Shown here piece after piece: positions 21,273 to 27,607 of a stretch of 64,000 nt of DNA; positions within the stretch are counted from its first letter, which is position 1, and the number at the start of each line of letters is the position of its first letter. Position numbers and translations under genes: made by a program. The stretch lies in NCBI GenBank assembly GCA_009772985.1, contig WOUS01000001.1:124001-188000 (forward strand). Direction: 5' to 3'. A model generated the notes under the pieces. The model did not search any database. It was given only the letters and a program-made list of their open reading frames with translations, and was not told where the DNA came from. This stretch comes from Anaerolineaceae bacterium. GTDB taxonomy: Bacteria; Chloroflexota; Anaerolineae; Anaerolineales; Villigracilaceae.

Positions 21273-22952
21273 TTATGGCTCCGGGGCCAGGCTCGTGAGC
21301 ACTGCCCGGACCATCCTGCGCCACCGGTAAGTATTCGTGGAGGGATCGTATCCCTGGCAGGTGAGAAGGGTGATCCAGGTGTAGGTTTCGTGCTGGAAGG
21401 CAGACCGGTCGTCAGGCTGTACCAGTTTGTTTTCCCGTACTTCGTAAACATACAGGTTTCCCCAGGCGTGCAGGCGAATCTCATCTCCGTACTGCAACCG
21501 GTACAGGCCGATGAAGGGGCCGGGTTTGCCTTCGGAATTATAGATGTGCCCGGTGATGGCAGAATTCCCAGGCAGGGTTGGAAATGCGGTCCCTTGCAGG
21601 TAACCGGCCTGATCCCCCAACCAGGAAACATCCCATTTTCCGTTTACCAGCGGAACGCCGACCACCTCCACCTGGACGCCCAGGCTGGGGATTTCCAGCA
21701 GGATATTCGAGGCGGAATAGGCTTGTTCTTCCGGCTGCAGTTCGAGTTGGGTAATTGTCCGGGGCGCAAACCCGGTCACTGGGATGAAGCCTCCCGGCTC
21801 CTGGGGAGAAATGGGAGTCGGCGGGGGAGGGGGAGTGGGCGGGAGGATGACGATCACCCTGCACTGGCTGTTGGCGGCCGCGCAGCCGACGCCGCGTGCT
21901 CCGCTCGCGTAGTTGGCGGTGTAAAGGGTCACAGGGTCCTGCACGGGATTCGAGAGAGGGGTGACCCAGGCTTCCTGGATGGTGTGACCTCCTGTGCTGA
22001 ACGTGCCGGTCAAGGCGCGGTTGGACGCGCCGGGCAGACCGGTCGTCCCGTCACGCCAGGTCCAATTAGCGGGGTTCAGGAAGGCGGTTTCGGCCAGAGC
22101 CGGGGTGGCGGCCTGGGCCGCGGCCCGGTTGATGGCGAGATATGCCCCCGATCGGTCGGAGGGGATCATCAGTTTGCCGTAAACGGTCTGACCACTGGTT
22201 TGCATCACGACGAAATTTCCGGTCGGGATGGGACCGCCGATCCCCGCGAAGAAATACAAGTTCAAAGGTCCGGCGCCCGCCACCGCTCCGCCGACCTGGG
22301 CTTTGATGGTCCAGTTCTGGTCGCCGTTGTCGCTCCAGGCGATGTACGTTCGTCCACCGGCAGATTCGACAAAACCGATGTAGTTGTTGTTCAATTTGAC
22401 TATGTCGTGGAAGCCGTACAGGATCGAGTCGCCTGCCAGCACACCGCCGGGGTCGGAGAACATGCCAGTGCCAAGATAGATTTGCGTCCAATTGACCAGA
22501 TTGTTGGAGACGTAGAAGGCATGGTTGGGATTGTTCCCCTGCGCGCCCCAGCCGCGGTAGGAGTAGGTCGCCGCGCCGACGGTGATCGGCCAACGCTTGA
22601 CGATGAAGTGCGTGTCACAGATGTCAGTCTTGGTGCTGGCGGGGGCGAAACCGAGCGGACCACTCGTAGTCTGGTTGAAGTAGATGCGGTATGTTTCCAG
22701 GTTGGAGCATCCGGCTTGATCGTTACGGTCTTCGTAGAAGACCGTATAAGCGTTATCCAGGCCGAAGCCGCTGATGTACCGTGGCCGGGCGGGTGAACCC
22801 GGTATGGCAAGCGGGGATATGGGTGTCTGGTCGGTTTGCGGGAGGGTGATTTCTGCCAGCGCCTGCGACAATGGAAGCAAGAATGAAATAAAAAGCGTTA
22901 GGAAAAGAAATATCCTTCCCGCTTTCCAAAAGAAATTTGGCAGCGGTTTCAT
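21273..22952 (-). CDS. Secreted sortase-domain protein
   Basis: A 559-residue protein with an N-terminal signal peptide or anchor (FLFLTLFISFLLPLSQALAE), then a large extracellular region (about 40-390) with repeated SDNGDQNWTIKAQ-like beta motifs. A Pro-rich hinge (ILPPTPPPPPTPISP) follows, and the C-terminal sortase domain (about 410-559). Catalytic residues are visible: His in ITGHIYN (about 466), Cys in TLLTCQG (about 526) and Arg in YRWRRMVRA (about 544). The sequence IPVTGFAP just before the sortase domain resembles an LPxTG-type signal. It probably attaches or trims surface proteins outside the membrane. GGAGG lies 9 nt before ATG 22952. Confidence 0.85.
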   Translation of the reverse strand: MKPLPNFFWKAGRIFLFLTLFISFLLPLSQALAEITLPQTDQTPISPLAIPGSPARPRYISGFGLDNAYTVFYEDRNDQAGCSNLETYRIYFNQTTSGPLGFAPASTKTDICDTHFIVKRWPITVGAATYSYRGWGAQGNNPNHAFYVSNNLVNWTQIYLGTGMFSDPGGVLAGDSILYGFHDIVKLNNNYIGFVESAGGRTYIAWSDNGDQNWTIKAQVGGAVAGAGPLNLYFFAGIGGPIPTGNFVVMQTSGQTVYGKLMIPSDRSGAYLAINRAAAQAATPALAETAFLNPANWTWRDGTTGLPGASNRALTGTFSTGGHTIQEAWVTPLSNPVQDPVTLYTANYASGARGVGCAAANSQCRVIVILPPTPPPPPTPISPQEPGGFIPVTGFAPRTITQLELQPEEQAYSASNILLEIPSLGVQVEVVGVPLVNGKWDVSWLGDQAGYLQGTAFPTLPGNSAITGHIYNSEGKPGPFIGLYRLQYGDEIRLHAWGNLYVYEVRENKLVQPDDRSAFQHETYTWITLLTCQGYDPSTNTYRWRRMVRAVLTSLAPEP

Positions 22953-23284
22953 AAAGCAGTGCCTCCAACGGCTATTATAGAGGGTCGAGTCTGGATCATC
23001 AAGGCGGTATGGATTGCAATTGCATGAAATATTCCGGCGAGGTGCGGCAGTCTCCGAGTAAGTTGTGGAGTCTTCCGCGCCGTTGGAATCCAGCCAGGAG
23101 TTTCTCGCACCAATTCGTGTTATTCGCGGCAAAAAAAACCGCAACCAGGATTAAGAGCGGTCCTACCGGGATGTGCAAGGGTTATATTAAAGAGGGGATT
23201 TCGGAATGGGAATTGGAGAAACTTGAGAAGGTGATTGGGTGAAAATAATATCCAAAATCGAATTCGGAAGACACCTTCTCTTTT
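22953..23284. other. Gene-free gap between sortase and antitoxin
   Basis: No supported gene is seen. A short frame near 23175-23242 (GYIKEGISEWELEKLEKVIG) looks like the end of a lost gene but has no recognisable family. Confidence 0.4.
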
Positions 23285-23290
23285 CGACCT

Positions 23291-23322
23291 CAGGTCTCCG
23301 CCAACCAGATTCGGGAGACCTG
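23291..23322. repeat. AGGTCTCC hairpin element, copy 2
   Basis: CAGGTCTCC and GGAGACCTG arms enclose a 14-nt loop, as in the copy at 18697-18740, and a T run follows on the plus strand. It lies directly beyond the antitoxin stop. Confidence 0.75.
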
Positions 23323-23327
23323 TGTTT

Positions 23328-23582
23328 TTATTCGCCCACAGTCAAAGGCTGGTCTTTGTTCTTCAGGGCGCGCCCCAACGCAGCCAGCAGGCGCTCGGCA
23401 TTCCTGGGGGAGCGGAGCAGGTAAGTCGTTTCAATCAGGCTGGAAAGTTCCTGCGCTGAGATAAGCGCCGCGTCTTCCTCGCCGCGCCGATGGATTACCA
23501 CGACTTCCCGATCACGGATAACCCGGTCGAGAAGTTTATCCAATTGGGTGCGCGCCCGAAAATAAGGAATATGGATGGTCAT
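23328..23582 (-). CDS. Phd/YefM-like antitoxin without partner
   Basis: An 84-residue protein of the Phd/YefM type. An N-terminal DNA-binding fold (FRARTQLDKLLDRVIRDREV) leads into the typical beta strand VVVIHRRGEEDAALISAQEL, then a helical toxin-binding tail (LIETTYLLRSPRNAERLL). Such proteins repress their own operon and neutralise a RelE/Txe-type toxin. No toxin gene follows; only a hairpin element and a gap do. Its ATG overlaps the stop of the AAC(3)-like gene (ATGA), an unusual coupling for an antitoxin and evidence of a rearranged junction. Confidence 0.78.
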   Translation of the reverse strand: MTIHIPYFRARTQLDKLLDRVIRDREVVVIHRRGEEDAALISAQELSSLIETTYLLRSPRNAERLLAALGRALKNKDQPLTVGE

Positions 23583-24397
23583 TTTCCTGCCTTTGTTGGC
23601 TCATGGGGCCGTGTCAGGGCGCGAATTTGATTACACCTCGCGCAATCCTCCCGCTGGCACAACAACGCCAGCGGGTCTTTTTTAATCAACGCTTTCACCG
23701 CTTTGAACAGCGCCTTCAGCGGCACCGCCTGGACAGTTGCCTCCCCGATTTTCACGCGCCGGGTCTGCTTCTCCACCTCCGGGACAATCGCATCGAACCC
23801 CGCCGAACATCCGGGAAAGGACGGGCACTCGCGTACCCCCTCCGGCGTCAGCGCCCAGCGGACGAAGGCGCGGCGTCCTGCCAGTTTTTCGGCAACGTGG
23901 ATGCCGGTGTTGACGGTGTGATCCACCCCCATCAGCAGGACCCAGCCCCCGGCCTGCTCCAGCGCCCCGAGCGGAGCGAACGGCTCGGCCAGCGTCTGCG
24001 CGGCAAGGAACGGGTCCGCGCCGATGCCGGCGAACGAAAAGATGGGATGGTCGGAGCGGTTGGCGCGCGGGTTCCGGCGCAGCGTCTCCGGGATGACGCC
24101 CATCAGCGAGTCGGCGGGCATGTCCGGCGTGAAGAATTCGGCCATGCGGTTGGCGTCCTGCCCGGAGCCGTAGACGATGGCGTTGCCCTCCGGCCCGGTC
24201 CCCGGCGTGACCATCGTTTTATACGTGAACGCGGAAGCCAGCGCCGCCGGGAAGGAGTTGACCAGCGCCTCCACCACCGTTTCCGCCCCGCCGCCCACCT
24301 GCCCGAACGCTTTCAGCGAGGCGTGGAAGATGACCGGCGCTTTGCCCAGCCGCAGGCTGCGGAAACCGGCTTCGAGGTCCCGCCCCGTGACGGTCAT
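23579..24397 (-). CDS. AAC(3) family N-acetyltransferase-like protein
   Basis: A 272-residue protein of the aminoglycoside 3-N-acetyltransferase/YokD family. The N-terminal LGKAPVIFHASLKAFGQVGG matches the family's opening HSSLRSxGxVxGG pattern, and the middle has SDHPIFSFAGIG and LLMGVDHTVNTGIH. The C-terminus carries a small cysteine cluster (LCQREDCARC). Most chromosomal members do not confer drug resistance and have unknown acyl-transfer substrates. The ATG overlaps the SDR stop and its stop overlaps the antitoxin ATG, so three genes are chained by ATGA overlaps. A second copy of its 3' end lies at 21149-21247. Confidence 0.8.
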   Translation of the reverse strand: MTVTGRDLEAGFRSLRLGKAPVIFHASLKAFGQVGGGAETVVEALVNSFPAALASAFTYKTMVTPGTGPEGNAIVYGSGQDANRMAEFFTPDMPADSLMGVIPETLRRNPRANRSDHPIFSFAGIGADPFLAAQTLAEPFAPLGALEQAGGWVLLMGVDHTVNTGIHVAEKLAGRRAFVRWALTPEGVRECPSFPGCSAGFDAIVPEVEKQTRRVKIGEATVQAVPLKALFKAVKALIKKDPLALLCQREDCARCNQIRALTRPHEPTKAGK

Positions 24398-24978
24398 CCT
24401 CGGCAGGCCTCCAGCGCTTCGTCCGCCGTTTCGACAAGATGCACGCGCACCCCGAACGCGGCCAACTCTTCCGCCGCGCACCTGACCATCGCCTCCAGCC
24501 CGGCTTTGCTGGCGAAGTAGGCGGCGCGTCGTTCCGGACCTCCGGCCCGTCCGCCGATATGGACGATGACCCCGCCGCCCTTCTCTTTCATGATCCGCCC
24601 GGCGGACTGCGTGAGCAGGAACGCGCCGGTCAGGTTCACGTCCAGCGTGCGCGCCCAGTCCCACTCGTCCATTTCCAGGACGGACTTCTGCGGCTCGACC
24701 TCGGCGCAGTTGACGAGAAAATCGAGCCGCCCGAAATCGTCGAGAACCTGGTTGAGCAACCCCTGAACCGGCAGTTTTTTGGCGATGTCGGCGATATACG
24801 CTTTGACGCGGCCCCCGGCGGCAATGATGTGCGCCACGGTTTCATCCAGGTTGACCGGGGTGATATCGTCCGCCGCGACCGTCGCGCCGCGGGCCGCGAA
24901 CGCCTCGGCCACGAGGCGTCCCGTCCCTTTGCCCGCGCCGGTGACCAGCACTACTTTTCCTGCGAACTCGTTGCTCAT
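24394..24978 (-). CDS. Short-chain dehydrogenase/reductase-like protein
   Basis: A 194-residue SDR with the cofactor motif VTGAGKGTGRL (about 12-22), FLVNCAEVEP in the NNAG position and YFASK as the catalytic YxxxK. The catalytic Ser expected on the strand before it is replaced (VHIGGRAGG). The protein is shorter than the usual 240-250 residues and lacks most of the substrate-binding C-terminus. It may have altered activity or a structural role with the co-translated acetyltransferase-like protein. The stop overlaps the next gene's start. Confidence 0.78.
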   Translation of the reverse strand: MSNEFAGKVVLVTGAGKGTGRLVAEAFAARGATVAADDITPVNLDETVAHIIAAGGRVKAYIADIAKKLPVQGLLNQVLDDFGRLDFLVNCAEVEPQKSVLEMDEWDWARTLDVNLTGAFLLTQSAGRIMKEKGGGVIVHIGGRAGGPERRAAYFASKAGLEAMVRCAAEELAAFGVRVHLVETADEALEACRG

Positions 24979-24990
24979 CTTTTATCACTC

Positions 24991-25024
24991 AGACCCTAAA
25001 GGTTTTCGAAAACCTTTAGGGTCT
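24991..25024. repeat. 34-bp perfect palindrome
   Basis: AGACCCTAAAGGTTTTC is followed without a loop by its exact complement. It lies between the M23 peptidase stop and the SDR start on the minus strand and could act as a terminator. The T run is on the plus-strand side only. Confidence 0.75.
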
Positions 25025-25032
25025 TTTCCCTT

Positions 25033-25740
25033 TCACGGATTGCACGCCGGGATGGAATCCCCGGCAGTCGCGGCGTTCAGCGGCAGGCCGAAGTACGGCG
25101 AGGGGTCGAGGGTGTTGTTGATATCCAACTCGTTGCGGAAGTTGCCCCGCCCATCATCCAGCACGATGGAAAAGTGCAGGTGCACGCCGGCCGGGTTGCC
25201 CGCGTCGCCGGAGTAGTTTCCCTGGTAGCCGAGCAGCGTCCCCGCGGCCACGTATTTCTCGTAAGTGCCGGGCGGGAACTCGGATGAGATAAACGAGTCG
25301 CCAGACGGGCCGGCCATGTGGGCATAGTAGAGCCAGATCTGGCGTCCGGGCTGGAGCGGGTCGTCGGGGACGCGCACAATGACGGCGGACTTCCAGTCCG
25401 CCTGGCGGGTCAGGTAGCCGGGGTACGCGGCCACGACCGGGGTCACGCCCGCGTCCGTCCCGGCAAAGATGTCCAGCCCCTGGTGGCGGCGTCCGGCGCG
25501 GAACGCGTCGCCCCACAGGTAGCCGATGCAGCCGTCAGTGGGAAAAACGAACGGGGCGTCGGGCAGGCAGCGGGTCCCGGCCTGCACCGCCCACTCGGGG
25601 TGCGCGGACGGTTCCCGGAGCCAGTCCAGCACGCGGACGGAACGTCCCGCCGCGGGGCGCACCGCCCGGTACAGGAAGGTTCCCAGCCCGATGACGACGC
25701 CGGCAGTGATGATGGCGAAGAGGATGCGGTTGTTTTTCAT
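25033..25740 (-). CDS. M23 family metallopeptidase
   Basis: A 235-residue protein with an N-terminal membrane anchor (ILFAIITAGVVIGLGTFLY) and a LytM/M23 peptidase domain. Zinc ligands are seen in RHQGLDIF (H-x3-D), and the catalytic HLHF lies near residue 190, with YYAHMAG between them. It should cleave peptidoglycan cross-links or act as a divisome or sporulation-type scaffold on the outer face of the membrane. TATAAT lies 7 nt before ATG 25740, so the transcript is probably leaderless. Confidence 0.85.
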   Translation of the reverse strand: MKNNRILFAIITAGVVIGLGTFLYRAVRPAAGRSVRVLDWLREPSAHPEWAVQAGTRCLPDAPFVFPTDGCIGYLWGDAFRAGRRHQGLDIFAGTDAGVTPVVAAYPGYLTRQADWKSAVIVRVPDDPLQPGRQIWLYYAHMAGPSGDSFISSEFPPGTYEKYVAAGTLLGYQGNYSGDAGNPAGVHLHFSIVLDDGRGNFRNELDINNTLDPSPYFGLPLNAATAGDSIPACNP

Positions 25741-25862
25741 CAGGCGGATTATACCCCGTCAAATTCTTATACAAAATCTACCTTTCTCTTCCGGGCTTCT
25801 TACGGGCGGGCGATACCATTGCGGCAATTCAATCGCCAACCCATCTCAAAAGGAGATAGAAA

Positions 25863-26258
25863 ATGACTTACTACGTTGCCCCCTACCCCTACCGCATGGC
25901 CCGCCGCCTGGCGCGCATGGCCGCCTGCGAGCCCGCCTCCGATTTCCGCCTGGCTGTGGACGTCCGCGAGGCAGACGAGGCCTACGTCATCAACGCCCTG
26001 ACTCCCGGCCTGAAAGCCGCCGACCTGAACATCCAGATTCTGGACGACGCGGTCACCATCGAAGGCGAGTTCAAAGCCGGCGAGCAGGAATACCTGCTCA
26101 GCGAACTGCCGCACGGTTCCTTCCGCCGGACCCTGCACCTGCCCGCGGCTGTGGACGCGGACAAGGCCGAGGCGAAGATCACCGACGGCGTGCTGACCCT
26201 GCGCCTGCCCAAGGCCGAGTCCGCCCGCCCGAAGACCATCAAAGTGGCCGTCAAGTAA
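25863..26258 (+). CDS. Small heat shock protein Hsp20
   Basis: A 131-residue alpha-crystallin domain protein. FRLAVDVREADEAYVINALTP starts the domain, and GVLTLRLPKAE carries the family's GVLxLxxPK ending. The tail KTIKVAVK holds a VxV-like C-terminal motif used in oligomer assembly. It binds unfolding proteins as an ATP-independent holdase. AAAGGAG sits 8 nt before the ATG. A terminator follows (26281-26318), so the gene stands alone. Confidence 0.93.
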   Translation: MTYYVAPYPYRMARRLARMAACEPASDFRLAVDVREADEAYVINALTPGLKAADLNIQILDDAVTIEGEFKAGEQEYLLSELPHGSFRRTLHLPAAVDADKAEAKITDGVLTLRLPKAESARPKTIKVAVK

Positions 26259-26280
26259 AACATAAGCGTTCCTCCTCCAA

Positions 26281-26318
26281 ACCGGGATGGCTGGCAAGCC
26301 GTCCCGGTATGCTTTTTC
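26281..26318 (+). terminator. Terminator after hsp20
   Basis: ACCGGGATGGCT and AGCCGTCCCGGT form a stem with one wobble pair and a GGCA loop, followed by TTTTT. Confidence 0.85.
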
Positions 26319-26350
26319 AGGTAAAATACCCCCATTATCAAAAAATGGTC

Positions 26351-26420
26351 TAACCGCAGAGTACGCGGAGAACGCTGAGAAAAACCATTTTGCTTTGCGC
26401 TCTCAGCGATCTCCGCGGTA
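26351..26420. repeat. Inverted nonamer arrays
   Basis: CGCAGAGTA, CGCGGAGAA, CGCTGAGAA on one side face CTCTCAGCG, ATCTCCGCG on the other, making inverted 9-bp arrays about 70 bp long just before the BMP lipoprotein. Confidence 0.75.
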
Positions 26421-26469
26421 AAAAAAAAAGTTGCAAGAAGACTCTGATCCTGACTCACGGAGAACCCCT

Positions 26470-27489
26470 GTGCGTACCCGATTAGCCGCCATCCTCCTGC
26501 TCTTCATCCTTCTCGCTTCCTGCGCCCAGCCGACCGCCACGCCCGTTGGGCCGACCAGCGCCCCGGTCCCGACCGCCGCGCCGACCGTCACCGGCACACC
26601 CGGCATCCCGCTGGTCATCCTCGTCCTCCCGGCGGACATGCCCAGGGACGAGTCCGGCCAGTACCAGACGGCAGTCTACGACCTGGCGCAGGCCAACGGG
26701 ATGCGCTACCAGTTGCTCAACACGCTGACCACCGCCGACATCACGCTGGCAGGCCCGGACTTGAAAATCGTCATCGTCCTCCCGCCGGACCCGGGTCTTG
26801 CGGCGCTCGCGGCGGAGGCGCCCTCCGTCCAGTTTTTGGCGGTCAGCATCCCCGGCCTGGCCGCGGCGCCGAACATCTCCACCATCGGCGCCGAGGGCGC
26901 GCCCGTGGACCAGCAGGCATTCATGGCCGGCTACATCGCAGCCATGATCGCCGATGATTACCGCATTGGTATGATCGGCATTCGCGACGATGCCAAAAGC
27001 GATCTGGCTGAGACCGCTTTCAGAAATGGCATACGCTTCTATTGCGGCCTGTGCCAGAAGGCGTTTTGGACGGGGTACGACTATCCCGTTTTCAATAACA
27101 TTCCCACTGATACTCCCCTGACACAATATCCTGCCTATGCCATTTATCTTGAGCAGACTGCTGTTTCAGTGGCGTACGTATACCCGGCTGTTGCCACACC
27201 CGACCTCCTGTTCAGCCTGACCGACAAAGATATGTTGCTTATCGGCGAAAAAATGCCCTCTCCCGATTTCCAGGCGAACTGGGTCGTCAGCCTGAAACCC
27301 GAACTCTTCCCGGCCATCCAGCGCATCTTCCCGGACCTGCTGGCCGGCCGCGGCGGGCAGACGCTCGGCGTGCCACTCACGCTGACAGACGTGAACACCG
27401 ATCTGCTCAGCGAGGGCAAACTCCGCCTCGTCCAGCAGACTCTGGATGATTTGCAGGCCGGTTACATCGGCACGGGAGTCAATCCATAA
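26470..27489 (+). CDS. BMP/PnrA-like substrate-binding lipoprotein
   Basis: A 339-residue lipoprotein. The start is GTG 26470 with GGAG 9 nt upstream, giving MRTRLAAILLLFILLASCAQ, a classic signal with lipobox LLAS-C. A Thr/Pro/Ala-rich linker follows, then a periplasmic-binding-protein fold of the BMP (basic membrane protein, Med/PnrA) type: FMAGYIAAMIADDYRIGMIG is the family's hallmark helix-strand unit. BMP proteins bind nucleosides for ABC importers; no permease or ATPase is adjacent. It could instead be a stand-alone sensor. A terminator-like hairpin follows. Confidence 0.8.
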   Translation: MRTRLAAILLLFILLASCAQPTATPVGPTSAPVPTAAPTVTGTPGIPLVILVLPADMPRDESGQYQTAVYDLAQANGMRYQLLNTLTTADITLAGPDLKIVIVLPPDPGLAALAAEAPSVQFLAVSIPGLAAAPNISTIGAEGAPVDQQAFMAGYIAAMIADDYRIGMIGIRDDAKSDLAETAFRNGIRFYCGLCQKAFWTGYDYPVFNNIPTDTPLTQYPAYAIYLEQTAVSVAYVYPAVATPDLLFSLTDKDMLLIGEKMPSPDFQANWVVSLKPELFPAIQRIFPDLLAGRGGQTLGVPLTLTDVNTDLLSEGKLRLVQQTLDDLQAGYIGTGVNP

Positions 27490-27550
27490 GATTCACCACG
27501 AAGGAATTTGACAGGCGAATCCCGCTGTGATAGACTCCCGTCCACCATCG

Positions 27551-27586
27551 CCGCCTCTTGGACCTTCGTGAGGCGGTTTTCGTTTA
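27551..27586 (+). terminator. Terminator between BMP gene and metH
   Basis: CCGCCTC and GAGGCGG enclose a 12-nt loop and are followed by TTTTCGTTT. It lies 22 bp upstream of the metH ATG, so an attenuator role for metH is also conceivable. Confidence 0.6.
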
Positions 27587-27607
27587 GAGTTATGCCAAGG
27601 AGCCTGC

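Noticed and set aside
21258-22796. A 512-codon plus-strand frame opposite the sortase gene
   Set aside because: The minus-strand protein has a signal peptide and sortase catalytic motifs; the plus-strand frame has none and is a shadow.
23009-23242. A 77-codon plus-strand frame between sortase and antitoxin
   Set aside because: No ribosome binding site, Arg/Ser-rich start, no family. The last 23 codons may be a remnant, but this is too weak to call a gene.
21101-27545. A shared motif GAT(G/A)GACTCCCGTCC at about 21112 and 27530, and a similar stretch near 19482
   Set aside because: The match is short and lies in terminator-like DNA of different structure. It is not enough to define a repeat family from this window.
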